Source: an uncultured Roseateles sp.
GTDB taxonomy: Bacteria > Pseudomonadota > Gammaproteobacteria > Burkholderiales > Burkholderiaceae_C
Length of the DNA: 64,000 bases
Assembly: GCF_963422335.1 (NCBI RefSeq)
Contig: NZ_OY729424.1
Span: forward strand, 1,860,001-1,924,000
Direction of reading: 5' to 3'
In this document: positions 27,566-37,547 of the stretch, one piece after another
How positions within the stretch are numbered: position 1 is the first letter of the stretch
Layout: every line of letters starts with the position of its first letter
Notes under the pieces: generated by a model
Database searches by the model: none
Seen by the model: only the letters and a program-made list of their open reading frames with translations
What the model was told of the DNA's origin: nothing
Position numbers and translations under genes: made by a program

Positions 27566-28057
27566 TCAGCCCGCCGCGGGCAACATCACCCGCGGCTCGA
27601 ACTTCGCCCGGTGCACGCTGAAATAGCTCTTCACATTGCGCACATTGGCGTCCTGGGTGAACAGGCGCTGCACCAGCGCGTGATAGGCCGGCATATCGGC
27701 CACCTGGACGATCAGCACGAAGTCGGGGCCGGGCGCAACGCGGTAGCACTGCTGCACCGCCGCGTCCTGCAGCACGCGCTGCTCGAAGGCCAGCAGATGC
27801 TCGGCGCCCTGGCGGTCCAGCGTGATCTCGACGATGGCGCCGAGACCCGCGCCCAGTTTCTCGGGCGATAGCAGGGCCACACGGCGCTCGATCACACCGC
27901 TGTCGGTCAGCCGCTTGACGCGCCGCAGGCAGGTGGCGGGCGAGACATGGGCGCGCTGGGCCAGATCCTGGTTGGACAGCGAGGCATCCTGCTGCAGCAG
28001 GTCCAGCAGGCGCAGATCGGTGGCGTCGAGCTCTGGGGGTGTGACGGAATCATTCAT
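27566..28057 (-). CDS. Lrp/AsnC family transcriptional regulator
   Basis: A 163-residue regulator. The N-terminal helix-turn-helix is DATDLRLLDLLQQDASLSNQDLAQ with HVSPATCLRRVKRL, then the RAM/AsnC effector domain (VEITLDRQGAEHL, GPDFVLIVQVADM, VRNVKSYFSVHRAKF). It probably senses an amino acid and may regulate itself through the palindrome at 28072. It diverges from glmS across 138 A/T-rich bases. Which amino acid is sensed is unknown. Confidence 0.92.
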   Translation of the reverse strand: MNDSVTPPELDATDLRLLDLLQQDASLSNQDLAQRAHVSPATCLRRVKRLTDSGVIERRVALLSPEKLGAGLGAIVEITLDRQGAEHLLAFEQRVLQDAAVQQCYRVAPGPDFVLIVQVADMPAYHALVQRLFTQDANVRNVKSYFSVHRAKFEPRVMLPAAG

Positions 28058-28071
28058 GCAAAGGCAATGTG

Positions 28072-28083
28072 TGAATTAATTCA
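28072..28083. promoter_or_regulatory. Candidate Lrp operator palindrome
   Basis: TGAATTAATTCA is a perfect 12-base palindrome, 15 bases before the Lrp start codon and flanked by A/T-rich sequence, in contrast to the high-GC surroundings. It fits autoregulation by the Lrp-type protein. Confidence 0.45.
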
Positions 28084-28195
28084 TCATGAAATGCTGGTGA
28101 TGATCGATTATTGCAATTGAATGCGAATTTTGAAAGCAACTAATTGGCAACTCTGCCTACGATGCCGCCAGAGTTCAATTCACCGGAGTCAAACC

Positions 28196-30052
<1,857 letters not shown>

Positions 30053-30072
30053 CCGTTGCGGGCTTGGGCCGC

Positions 30073-30155
30073 TGTGCATAAAGTTGCATTAAATGCGGGA
30101 CTTTATGGCCTTGCGGTATAAGACATTCGCATTTTATTTGAATTGCGGGTCTTTT
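30073..30155. mobile_element. Possible end of a Tn7-like element in attTn7 downstream of glmS
   Basis: Twenty bases after the glmS stop the sequence turns A/T-rich and begins TGTGCATAAAG. It holds related repeats: AAATGCGGGACTTT (30091-30104), TTGCGGTATAAG (30111-30122) and AATTGCGGGTCTTTT (30141-30155). Tn7-type ends start with TGT and carry several ~20-bp TnsB sites; Tn7 inserts about 25 bases past glmS. CATAAAGT and ACTTTATG (30077-30084, 30100-30107) are also inverted repeats. The bases before TGT are GCCGC, the possible target duplication. No tns genes or second end were found, so this is only a candidate. Confidence 0.35.
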
Positions 30156-30327
30156 TTGCATTGCTGGACAAGTTTCCCGTGGCTCGTTTGACTCAAGATG
30201 GATGCGATGGCGGTGGGGGCATTGCTGCGTGGGACGACACCGATCCCAATCAGGTGCCACTCCTCGGCATCATTGATTCAAGCGTGCCGTGCAGGGCATC
30301 AGGACAATCCCAGCAACATCACACATC

Positions 30328-31101
30328 TCACTCTCGAATGGCCTTGAGAGTTTCGTAGGCGCCTTGATGGTGCGCTTTACGGGAGCTGTCATCCTGTCCA
30401 GGAACAACGACCAGTGCAATGCCGTCCAGGTCGATCGAGGTGATGCCGGCCAGGCCAACGCCAAAAGATTTGAAGCCCTGCCTTTGCCATTCGCTGCTTG
30501 AATCGATCGCGTCGTGATGGTGTCCGTGAACCGAGACTTTCACGCCCATCGTTTGTGCAAGCGTGTCGAGGATGCCGAATCCGTTCGGGTGATAGCCTGG
30601 CGCCTCATGGGTGATCAGCACATCCGCTTCCTGCTCCGCGAGGGAGTCGATTTCGTCTGGGTAGATGCTTGACCAATGACGCAATGCTGGCCCGTTGCGC
30701 CAGCGGTCTTGCCGAGGCGTAAGCCTTGCGTGTGCGATGCGGTTCCGATACCTCGGCTCTGAATCCTGTACGCCAGGGTAATAGACTGACTCGCGAAACA
30801 CCCCTCCGAGCCCAGCCAAGCGTGTTCCGTCGGGCAGTACGACGACACGTCCGTGGACATTGCGATCGGCCAGTTTGCTGTCCCAAAGATGCTCGAAGTC
30901 TTGCTTCGAGTCGGTGTCGTGGTTGCCATGAATGAACCACACCCGCTCAAGGATGCCTTCGAGCTCAAGGTGAAGGGGTCGTAGAGGCTGGATGTCGCCC
31001 AAAAGCACGACCGCGGACGCATGCAAGTCGTTCGCGTATTGGGTCACATGGTTGAGGCAGCCGTGAGGGTCGCCCACATAGAGGACTGGACCAAAGTTCA
31101 A
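30328..31101 (-). CDS. Calcineurin-like metallophosphoesterase
   Basis: A 257-residue phosphoesterase with all the metal-ligand motifs: GDPHG (10-14), GD (35-36), GNHD (59-62), His165 in THEAPG and GHHH (193-196). The dimetal centre would hydrolyse a phosphomono- or diester; the substrate is unknown. Stand-alone enzymes of this kind occur in phages and defence islands as well as the core genome. The N-terminus MNFGPVLYVGDPHG fits without extension. It is the first gene after attTn7, faces glmS and diverges across about 520 gene-free bases from the unknown gene at 31622. Confidence 0.85.
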   Translation of the reverse strand: MNFGPVLYVGDPHGCLNHVTQYANDLHASAVVLLGDIQPLRPLHLELEGILERVWFIHGNHDTDSKQDFEHLWDSKLADRNVHGRVVVLPDGTRLAGLGGVFRESVYYPGVQDSEPRYRNRIAHARLTPRQDRWRNGPALRHWSSIYPDEIDSLAEQEADVLITHEAPGYHPNGFGILDTLAQTMGVKVSVHGHHHDAIDSSSEWQRQGFKSFGVGLAGITSIDLDGIALVVVPGQDDSSRKAHHQGAYETLKAIRE

Positions 31102-31621
31102 TTGCTACTCCTGTGCGGAGGTCCGTTGTCTTCATTGTCTTGTAAGGCTAATCGCGTCGGGTCGAGATCGCGTGGCCAGACCATGGTGATATCTTGTTCG
31201 GGGTAGCCTCGAAGCGGTAGATTGCGCTGACACCTTGATCATGGAAGATCAACCTCGATGACAGTGCCAGAGTCTTCTCGCTGCAATGGCATCCAGCGCT
31301 ACCTTGGCCTTGAACACCGCTGAGTGGTTGCGGCGGGGTCTTCTGCTTGTCTCTGGTCGCCTTGCCGCCCGGGCCCTCGGGGCAAATCAAGGGACCGCGC
31401 GCTCACTCATCGCCGTGTTCAGCTTTGCGAGGCTACCTCTGCCGTGTCGGCTGTGCCGCCATGTGGCACCAACAATCCGCGCTTGAGCGCTGCCAGCTTG
31501 GACCGCAGCAGCATCCCTTGCTGGTAGATTTGATGCAGAGTCAATCGTTCCTGTGTGCTATCGGTGTACAGGTTCGACATCCACAGTTTCCAAGGGCAAA
31601 TTGAGATTAGTAGGTCACGCC
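31102..31621. other. Gene-free interval between two divergent genes
   Basis: I see no supportable gene, repeat or RNA in these 520 bases. Short open frames are present but none has a ribosome site, a recognisable domain or consistent codon use. The promoters of the metallophosphoesterase and the unknown 305-residue protein should lie here. Confidence 0.5.
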
Positions 31622-32539
31622 ATGAGATCCAGCAAGTTGTCAGTTCCGACCGTCCCCGAGCAGTTGCTCGCCGAAATTTCTGATGCCGATGCAGTTGGCA
31701 AGGCGCTCGGCAATTCCTTCGCCGATGCCTTGGAAGTCTTTCGCACGGACAAGGCCCCGATGGCTGATTTCCTTTTCGGGCTGGGGCCGAAGATGCGCGA
31801 TTTCGGCAAAGCTGGTCATGCCGCGTTGCTCGAAAGCATGGGCCGGGAAGCGTTTGGGTTGCTGGCGGCGCGTGGCTCGGATGCCATCGAGGCGGCGGAA
31901 TCGCCCGTCATCGAAGCGAGCCTTATGAAACCCCTGCTTGAAACCGCAAAAGAGAGCGGGTTCTTTGCGCACGTGCATGTCTCTGAGCTCATCTGCGCGG
32001 TGACCACCTACGGCGCCGTCGTCCTCTCCGGCAAGGTGGACAAGCAGGTCAAGCAGGACGTGGACGCTCAAACAGCACGTGCGCTTGTGCTGGCAGCCTC
32101 GAGCCACGACGAACGTGCGTTGACCGAAGCGACCCGGTTCGTGCCGGCTGCGGTGAGCTACAGGTTCTTTGGTTCCAGCAGCCGGCCTGAATACGGCCCC
32201 GAAACCACACCGCATGAGTTGGGGAAGATCTGGTCAGCCGTCGTGCATTCGGATGCTCCGCTGCATGCGGTAATTGCAGGCGTTTTGAATTCCCCTCACC
32301 TGCAGAAAGCCGTCGAACTTGGGCTCGTTCAGCCATTGCCTGGTGAGCATCCTCAGGCTGCCGCGCTCGAGCAAGAAATCGGACACGTCACAGGCCCAAA
32401 CAAGATGTTCCTGCTTGAAGGATTTCTGCCCGCTGATGGCGACCCCCGAGTTCGGCGCCTCGCCGCACTGGCTGAGCAGGGACGGGAATTCGTCGAATTG
32501 GCCACGAGAGCAGCCGGACAAGCATCCCAGCCTCAATGA
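31622..32539 (+). CDS. Protein of unknown family
   Basis: A 305-residue cytoplasmic protein that I do not recognise. It is mostly helical with no signal peptide or membrane segment. Local features are VPTVPEQLLAEISDADAVGKALGNSF near the N-terminus, DQQV-like KVDKQVKQDVDAQTARALVL in the middle, and PNKMFLLEGFLPADGDPRVRRL near the end. No catalytic motif stands out. Codon use looks genuinely coding. I chose the ATG at 31622 because the 23 preceding codons lack a start signal; only a weak TAGGT precedes it. It diverges from the metallophosphoesterase and lies in the accessory zone; a link between the two is speculative. Confidence 0.65.
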   Translation: MRSSKLSVPTVPEQLLAEISDADAVGKALGNSFADALEVFRTDKAPMADFLFGLGPKMRDFGKAGHAALLESMGREAFGLLAARGSDAIEAAESPVIEASLMKPLLETAKESGFFAHVHVSELICAVTTYGAVVLSGKVDKQVKQDVDAQTARALVLAASSHDERALTEATRFVPAAVSYRFFGSSSRPEYGPETTPHELGKIWSAVVHSDAPLHAVIAGVLNSPHLQKAVELGLVQPLPGEHPQAAALEQEIGHVTGPNKMFLLEGFLPADGDPRVRRLAALAEQGREFVELATRAAGQASQPQ

Positions 32540-32707
32540 CGGCGCCAACCTCATCGACCGAGGTGCCAGACTCAGCGCATACGCCCCGAGTCTGCGCCTT
32601 GAACGCCGCGCTGTAACAACGGACCTGTTTCGGCTTGACGGCAAGGACGCCTGGCGATCCTGGATGAGCGGCAACGGTCTTGGCGACGATGGATGCTAGC
32701 GTCTGCT

Positions 32708-33478
32708 TTAGAGCTTGGCGCCCACAGTTGCTTCTTTGGCGGCGCTGTTTGCAGCAGCGTTCGCCATGGATGCAAAGAACGCCCGACCCGCGTCCAGGTC
32801 CACGAGCTGGGCGCTTCCGTTGCCCATGGACTTCACACCGCTGGTGGAGATCACGCCGTAGTTGACGCGGAAAACCTTGTTGCAGCCGTTCTCAAGGCGC
32901 ATCGAGTCCCCCTGGTTTACCCGGCCGAATGGCAAGGTGTTGTCGCTGCATGTCCCCTGATAGAGCTCGAAGCCCGTGAGGGTCTTGGAGCCATCGCCTT
33001 TGCGTTGCCCATTGGCGAGGATGTCGAAATAGTCGTTGATCGGAGTTGCGCCAGCGTACTTGGTGCCCATGTCCCCAATGGTCTTCTCGTACGCGTAGGT
33101 CGATGTCGTGTCGTCGCGCCAGATGGCCCAGACCTTGCCGTCGTTGATCAAGATCTTGACGAAGTCGTAGTTGCTCTTCTGCTCGGGGAACAGATCGAAG
33201 CGGATCCCGGCACGCATCGGCGCACGGGTGACTGAATTGGGCCACATGTAGTCCGATATTTTCAGCTTGATGGTGCGGCCGCGGCTTTCCTTGCTGCCAT
33301 CTGGGAAGCGCTGCTTAATGGCCGCCACAGCCTGGGCTTCGGTCATGCCGAGTTTTACGCCGAGGATGTCGAAGTTCTGAATGGCGCCAGTGGTGTCCAC
33401 CGCTTTGCTGACACCGGCGTGAGCGAGGTTCAGTGCAGCAATGATGGCTGCGGTGATTGCGATGCGGACGAAGTGCAT
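32708..33478 (-). CDS. Exported protein of unknown function
   Basis: A 256-residue protein with a signal peptide (MHFVRIAITAAIIAALNLAHA). The mature part opens with FDILGVKLGMTEAQAVAAI, a pattern seen in small periplasmic proteins whose first domain reads like a BamE-type or SmpA-type alpha/beta lobe (GxxxGMTxxxxxxxL); this is a resemblance, not an assignment. Two cysteines (YQGTCSDN and LENGCNKVF) could form a disulfide. ATG at 33478 has GGAGA 5 bases upstream. It lies 90 bases downstream of another exported unknown and could be cotranscribed. Function not inferable. Confidence 0.65.
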   Translation of the reverse strand: MHFVRIAITAAIIAALNLAHAGVSKAVDTTGAIQNFDILGVKLGMTEAQAVAAIKQRFPDGSKESRGRTIKLKISDYMWPNSVTRAPMRAGIRFDLFPEQKSNYDFVKILINDGKVWAIWRDDTTSTYAYEKTIGDMGTKYAGATPINDYFDILANGQRKGDGSKTLTGFELYQGTCSDNTLPFGRVNQGDSMRLENGCNKVFRVNYGVISTSGVKSMGNGSAQLVDLDAGRAFFASMANAAANSAAKEATVGAKL

Positions 33479-33568
33479 GGGGTTCTCCATTGTTTTTGGG
33501 AATCGAGCAGAAGGCGCAACCGCGTGAGCGAGACGATTGCCGCGGGTGCACATCGCTGTGCGCATCGG

Positions 33569-34153
33569 CTATTGCGGAACTTCCGCGGGGATGCGATCGA
33601 GAGCGGTATGCGAAGCTGCGGGGACACCTTGGCCTTGCTTGGCCGGCCCGAGCTCAATGGCGTGGAACCAGGCCAGCCGTCGGGTTTCGGACACCTCAAA
33701 GGTCTGCCCGTAGAGCGCATTACCGTGCCTGACCATGGCCAACGCCATGCGTGCGGCGTGGAAATCTCCGGCATCGGCGTGCGCTGCAAATCCTTCGAAT
33801 GCCTGGCGCCAATGGCAATGCTCGTATGCGGTCCAGGCTGCACCGATGGGCAGTCTCTCGCCGAGACTGAAGGGCGTCCTGGAAGACACAGTGCCATTGA
33901 GGACGGGGTTTGAGTCCTGCCGGGCGGCATGGGCCGCCGCTTGCAATGTGGGGTCCGGCGGCGCCGGATGCCTGTCGCCGACGGATCCGTTGAGTGCGGG
34001 GTCGGTATCGCGCTGTGACGCGACGGCCGCGTTGTCGAGTGTCAGTCGCGGTGCCCCGATTCGTGTGGACGGTGGCGCTGCGTAGATGTCATGCGCGAGA
34101 AGAAGCCCGAGCGCTGCAACCAAGGTTGCAGCGCGATGTCCCTCAAATTTCAT
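33569..34153 (-). CDS. Exported protein with a Sel1-like C-terminal part
   Basis: A 194-residue protein with a signal peptide (HRAATLVAALGLLLAHDIYA). Two copies of a short motif, RDTDPALNGSVGDR and RQDSNPVLNGTVSSR, lie in the middle. The C-terminal segment WRQAFEGFAAHADAGDFHAARMAL looks like a single Sel1/TPR-type helical hairpin. ATG at 34153 follows GGGAGGAAGGA closely. Function unknown. It precedes the exported protein at 33478 on the same strand. The arrangement of two exported genes suggests a small envelope module. Confidence 0.6.
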   Translation of the reverse strand: MKFEGHRAATLVAALGLLLAHDIYAAPPSTRIGAPRLTLDNAAVASQRDTDPALNGSVGDRHPAPPDPTLQAAAHAARQDSNPVLNGTVSSRTPFSLGERLPIGAAWTAYEHCHWRQAFEGFAAHADAGDFHAARMALAMVRHGNALYGQTFEVSETRRLAWFHAIELGPAKQGQGVPAASHTALDRIPAEVPQ

Positions 34154-34308
34154 TCCTTCCTCCCCAGGTAGAACGATCATCAGATGGTGCTGCCTGTGCT
34201 ATGTGTTATTCATTATGGCCTTCATGTGAATCCAAATGATCCACAAAGAGCACCAAATGTATAACGAAAGGTGTAGAGAAGGAAGCCCCCGAAATACATG
34301 CTTGGCCC

Positions 34309-34563
34309 ATGTCCAAAGCCAAGCCGATCCCCACTGCCAGAGAGATATTTGCTCGCAACCTTCGTCGAGCTCGGCGCTTGAAGGATGTGACCCAAGAGGG
34401 CTTGGCGCTGGAAGCTGGCGTGTCACGGGCCTATCTCAGCCGTGTAGAGCACGGCACGGTCAACATCTCTTTCGATAGCGCCGAGGCGCTGGCCAAGGCC
34501 ATCGGCGTCTCGCTCCGGGACCTGGTCGATCCGCAGCAGTTTCAGGGTTTGGACGAAAGCTGA
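34309..34563 (+). CDS. XRE-family helix-turn-helix regulator
   Basis: An 84-residue DNA-binding protein: FARNLRRARRLKDVTQEGLALEAGVSRAYLSRVEHGTVNIS is a complete Cro/C1 helix-turn-helix, then DSAEALAKAIGVSLRDLVDP. Such short proteins act as phage-type repressors or antitoxins. No partner toxin is directly adjacent. It is followed by about 910 gene-free bases rich in hairpins, and it diverges from the exported gene at 34153, which may be its target. Confidence 0.85.
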   Translation: MSKAKPIPTAREIFARNLRRARRLKDVTQEGLALEAGVSRAYLSRVEHGTVNISFDSAEALAKAIGVSLRDLVDPQQFQGLDES

Positions 34564-34736
34564 GGCGGTATGCCCGATGCCGACCGTGCGACGCGGCGGC
34601 AGCGGGCCGCGCGTTTGTCCCAGCATCAAATCATGCGGCCCTTGGTAAAGTGGCGTCCGGCAGCGCCGCGAGGTGTCGCCCCTGCTCTCCCTCCCTGAGC
34701 AGGAGCCTCAACGTGATGACAGCGTTAGGCTTTCCA

Positions 34737-34757
34737 GCCTCGGCCTTTGGCCGGGGC
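34737..34757 (+). terminator. Rho-independent terminator
   Basis: GCCTCGGCC and GGCCGGGGC pair with a 3-base loop, one G-T pair, and are followed by ATTTTT. It could end the XRE transcript. Confidence 0.6.
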
Positions 34758-34854
34758 ATTTTTCGATCTGGAGACGGCATCATCTAGCTGATGCACAAGA
34801 TTTTGAGAATAGTCTTTTTGGATCAACGACTTACATTCCGTTGGCGCATCATCT

Positions 34855-34890
34855 AAAGGGGCCTGCGTTACAGGCAACGCAGGCCCCTTT
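34855..34890. terminator. Strong bidirectional terminator-like palindrome
   Basis: AAAGGGGCCTGCGTT (34855-34869) and AACGCAGGCCCCTTT (34876-34890) are exact complements with a 6-base loop; the stem flanks are A-rich on one side and T-rich on the other, so it can terminate in both directions. Confidence 0.75.
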
Positions 34891-35442
34891 TTCTGTAAGT
34901 GGCGCTTTGCGGGAAATTGCGGTTGTTCTCCGCAATTGCGGCAGTAGGCCGCAAAACTGCCTGCCGTCACACTTCATGGGCGCAGTTTTCGATTCAAGCT
35001 CGCTTCCGGGGCTCCGCGCTCCTAGTCGTCAGTCCAACTGGCCGTAGCAGCACGCTTTCCATCTGCGTCCAGTTCGACCTTGGCGATGTCCGGTTCGTTC
35101 TGGAAAGGACCGCTCGGGTCGTACCAGCGGTGCGTGATCAGGACGGCCATGCCATCAACAGTGCCGCCGGCCAGCGGCGGCTCTCATCACCTTGCAGCTG
35201 CGAAGTACATTGCCAAGCGTTTAAACACGTCGGTCGACCTAAGCGCGCCTCTACAGCTATCGAACTACGGAACGCTGGAGCACCATCGCTGAACGACTTG
35301 CTTTTGGGCCTACTTCGCAAGCAAGCTGAACAGCTGTAGGCGTGGGGTGACTCTGCTTCGAAGTAGGGGGTAGATGGCTTGCAAAAGATGACGGCAATCC
35401 GTCAAGATTTGCAGCCGCAACCCGTTGATGCGCATGGTAAAA

Positions 35443-35461
35443 TTGTGAAATCCGTCCACAA
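35443..35461. promoter_or_regulatory. Candidate operator of the antitoxin-Fic operon
   Basis: TTGTG and CACAA form an inverted repeat 9 bases apart just before the antitoxin ATG, next to TAAAAT, a possible -10 box. An antitoxin with a winged helix could bind it to repress its operon. Confidence 0.35.
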
Positions 35462-35473
35462 CAAGGTGGCATC

Positions 35474-36184
35474 ATGATTCTCAAGGACCGGGTTCAGATT
35501 TCCATATCAAAGCGAAGCGGGAACGTCGTGTTGAGATCCGACGTCTCGGGGCTTGGCAGTAGCACCCAAGTTGGCACTGCCCTGCGCACGCTTACGCAGG
35601 AAGGAAAGCTGATCAAGCTGGGCTCCGGCATCTACGCGAAGGCTGCAGTTGACGATGACGGTCGACCGCGGCTCGCGGCGAGTGACCGCGAGGTCGCCGA
35701 GGAAGTTTTTGAGCGCCTCGGCGTGGACGCGGAAATCGTTCATGTCGATGCGCCCGGAGGTGAAACGCTGTACGTACTGAATACAGCGAAGCGTCGCATG
35801 ACCCGTGACTTGAATCTCCACGGGGGCCCGCTGGTGCATGCTGGCGATCGCAAAAGTCCGCAGGACCGTATCGGGGCCTGCCTCACTGTCGACGTCGACG
35901 AACTTCCAAAGACAAGCGTTGGCGCCTTCATCCATCGACTGGCAGAGGCGAACCGGGTTGTTTACAAGCGCACTCGTCTCGACGATTGGGCTGAAGCGGT
36001 CACCCAGGCTGCCGGAGACGATGTGAAGCTTGATGCGACCGAGAATCTGTTGGTTGCTCTCGCCAAGAAGCACGTCATCACCGGTCGCCAAGCAATGCGT
36101 CTTCTGAATAATTACATGGAGGAGGCAGAGAGTGTTCGACCCGTTCAACGACTTCCAGACCGTCGGGTATCTCCGCAACGCTGA
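35474..36184 (+). CDS. AbiEi/DUF6088-like winged-helix protein, probable antitoxin
   Basis: A 236-residue protein. The N-terminal half looks like the winged helix of AbiEi/DUF6088 antitoxins: ALRTLTQEGKLIKLGSGIYAK is the typical wing and recognition segment. The C-terminal half contains DDWAEAVTQAAGDD and is helical. No class-I Fic-inhibitory (S/T)xxxE(G/N) motif is obvious. Its 3' end overlaps the Fic gene by 53 bases in another frame, so the two are translated together. AbiEi proteins usually pair with nucleotidyltransferase AbiEii, so a Fic partner is unexpected. The pair reads as a toxin-antitoxin system; the assignment is inference. Confidence 0.65.
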   Translation: MILKDRVQISISKRSGNVVLRSDVSGLGSSTQVGTALRTLTQEGKLIKLGSGIYAKAAVDDDGRPRLAASDREVAEEVFERLGVDAEIVHVDAPGGETLYVLNTAKRRMTRDLNLHGGPLVHAGDRKSPQDRIGACLTVDVDELPKTSVGAFIHRLAEANRVVYKRTRLDDWAEAVTQAAGDDVKLDATENLLVALAKKHVITGRQAMRLLNNYMEEAESVRPVQRLPDRRVSPQR

Positions 36185-36875
36185 AGCGCAAAAGGATCCG
36201 AAGAAGGTCCGGCGTGCAGAGCACGTCGCCTTCATGGTTGGGCTTGAACAAGCCCTCGACCAGTTGAAGCGTCGCAAAGCAGACCTGACATACGCCGACT
36301 ATCTTCGGGTCCATAAGACGCTCTTCCAAGACTACTACCCGTGGGCGGGCATAGATCGTCACGATCTGGGCGTCGGAAAGCTCATCACCAAAGGTCCCAA
36401 CGTCCAGTTCGAGCTGTCAGAGAACTGCCGCAAAGCGGTCGAATGGGGCTTGAGCATGGGCAACAATGCAAAGCACATCCGTGAGCGGCCTGGAGAGGTG
36501 ATGGGTGCGTTTGCTTGGGGGCACCCCTTCTTGGATGGCAACGGACGGGCCATGCTGCTGGTCCATTCCGAGCTTTGCCACCGCGCGGGGTTTGCGATCG
36601 ACTGGATCGCCTCCAACAAAGCGGACTACCTTGCTGCGCTGACCCATGAGTTGGCGCATCCGCGCGATCGAGCGCTTGACGCTTACTTCACCGATCTGAT
36701 TGTCGACACACGCCCTCGTAGTGACTGGGCTGCCTACTTCAAAAGCATTCCTGGGCTCTCAGGCCTCGACGATGAAGAAGAGCACGTTGGCTATAGCGAT
36801 GACGATGCAGGCGCCATCGCGCGATATGAGGAAACCAAGCGTCAACGAGAGTTGGAGGATCCCGTATGTGGCTGA
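36132..36875 (+). CDS. Fic-domain protein (probable AMP-transferase toxin)
   Basis: A 247-residue Fic protein. The core motif HPFLDGNGR near residues 131-139 is complete, including the catalytic His and both Gly-Asn residues used for ATP. WAGIDRHDLGVGKLITKG upstream is the flap of Fic folds. The C-terminus is acidic (DDEEEHVGYSDDDAG). Fic toxins transfer AMP to proteins such as gyrase. No self-inhibitory glutamate motif of classes II or III is clear. GTG at 36132 has GGAGGAGG upstream, inside the preceding antitoxin-like gene. The intimate overlap points to inhibition by that neighbour. Confidence 0.85.
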   Translation: MFDPFNDFQTVGYLRNAEAQKDPKKVRRAEHVAFMVGLEQALDQLKRRKADLTYADYLRVHKTLFQDYYPWAGIDRHDLGVGKLITKGPNVQFELSENCRKAVEWGLSMGNNAKHIRERPGEVMGAFAWGHPFLDGNGRAMLLVHSELCHRAGFAIDWIASNKADYLAALTHELAHPRDRALDAYFTDLIVDTRPRSDWAAYFKSIPGLSGLDDEEEHVGYSDDDAGAIARYEETKRQRELEDPVCG

Positions 36876-37113
36876 TCCTCCGTTGCTTTCGGGTCCGAAG
36901 GGGCCGCCCTTATTTGCTCTCTACTTCGCGGTGACCAACCCGTCACCCAAGGCCTTGGGCTTAGCCAAGCGGGGGCATCGAGACATCCTGAGCAAGCTGA
37001 GATGAACGGAGATCGGACTGCGGCTTGTCGCTTTACCTGCCGGTTTGTCGACAAACTAGGCGTCGCGACCTGCGTGGGAGAATCCTTGCCGAAAGAGGGA
37101 GGACTATGAAGCC

Positions 37114-37335
37114 ATGAGCGCAGGACGGCCGCCAAAAGGCCGAAAGGTCTGAATCGTCACGGTAGCAAAGCCTGACAACGACGGCGAACTGCTAGACCCG
37201 CCTGAGTATGAATACTGGGGCGTGGTGTTCGGGTCATCGCCGATAGAGGTTCTCTCGGCGGGACATCCGACCTATCAAGATGCAGTCGAATGGCTTGCGG
37301 AGCAAGGCCTCCGACTTGGCGACACGCCGGACTAG
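37114..37335 (+). pseudogene. Small reading frame broken by an in-frame TGA
   Basis: From ATG 37114 the frame encodes MSAGRPPKGRKV, a TGA at 37150, and then 60 codons of good-quality sequence to TAG 37335, including WGVVFGSSPIEVLSAGHPTY and DAVEWLAEQGLRLGD. The second part looks like a real small alpha/beta domain. It has no ordinary start codon of its own before VVF. A GGGAGGA site precedes the ATG. Either a nonsense mutation or a sequencing change has broken the gene. The family is unknown. Confidence 0.4.
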
Positions 37336-37547
37336 GTGGCCTTGGCCGCGGGGCGCCCCATGTTCGTGATGTCGAGCTGATCGTAGGGCGCCCACACTTG
37401 CACAACCCCGCCCCAACGCTTCTTGACCTCATCCCAATGCTCCACTGCGAGGTCAAAGGCACGATCGGCCTCAGCTTTCGCCTCTTCGGCTGGCAGCCGG
37501 GTGAGCGCTGCGATGAATGCTTGATGCCAAAAGTCTGAAGTGGTCAT
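37332..37547 (-). CDS. Small hypothetical protein
   Basis: A 71-residue protein (MTTSDFWHQAFIAALTRLPAEEAK... ending NMGRPAAKAT), predicted helical with a middle AEADRAFDLAVEHW that suggests an amphipathic helix. ATG at 37547 has AAGGACC 6 bases upstream. Its stop overlaps the broken frame at 37335. No family recognised. Confidence 0.5.
   Translation of the reverse strand: MTTSDFWHQAFIAALTRLPAEEAKAEADRAFDLAVEHWDEVKKRWGGVVQVWAPYDQLDITNMGRPAAKAT

Larger units (their letters stand above)
34564..35473. other. Gene-free, hairpin-rich interval
   Basis: These 910 bases hold no supportable gene. They contain a row of palindromes: CCTGCTC/GAGCAGG (34681-34703), a terminator at 34737, a 15-bp stem at 34855, and two overlapping hairpins at 34915-34954 with 7-base loops. 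GCATCATCTA occurs twice (34777 and 34846). The 3' part precedes the antitoxin promoter. Several open frames run through the stems and are unlikely to be real. Confidence 0.55.

Noticed and set aside
34673..35047. A 124-residue frame in the hairpin region
   Set aside because: It passes through two terminators and several palindromes and has no coding-like composition.
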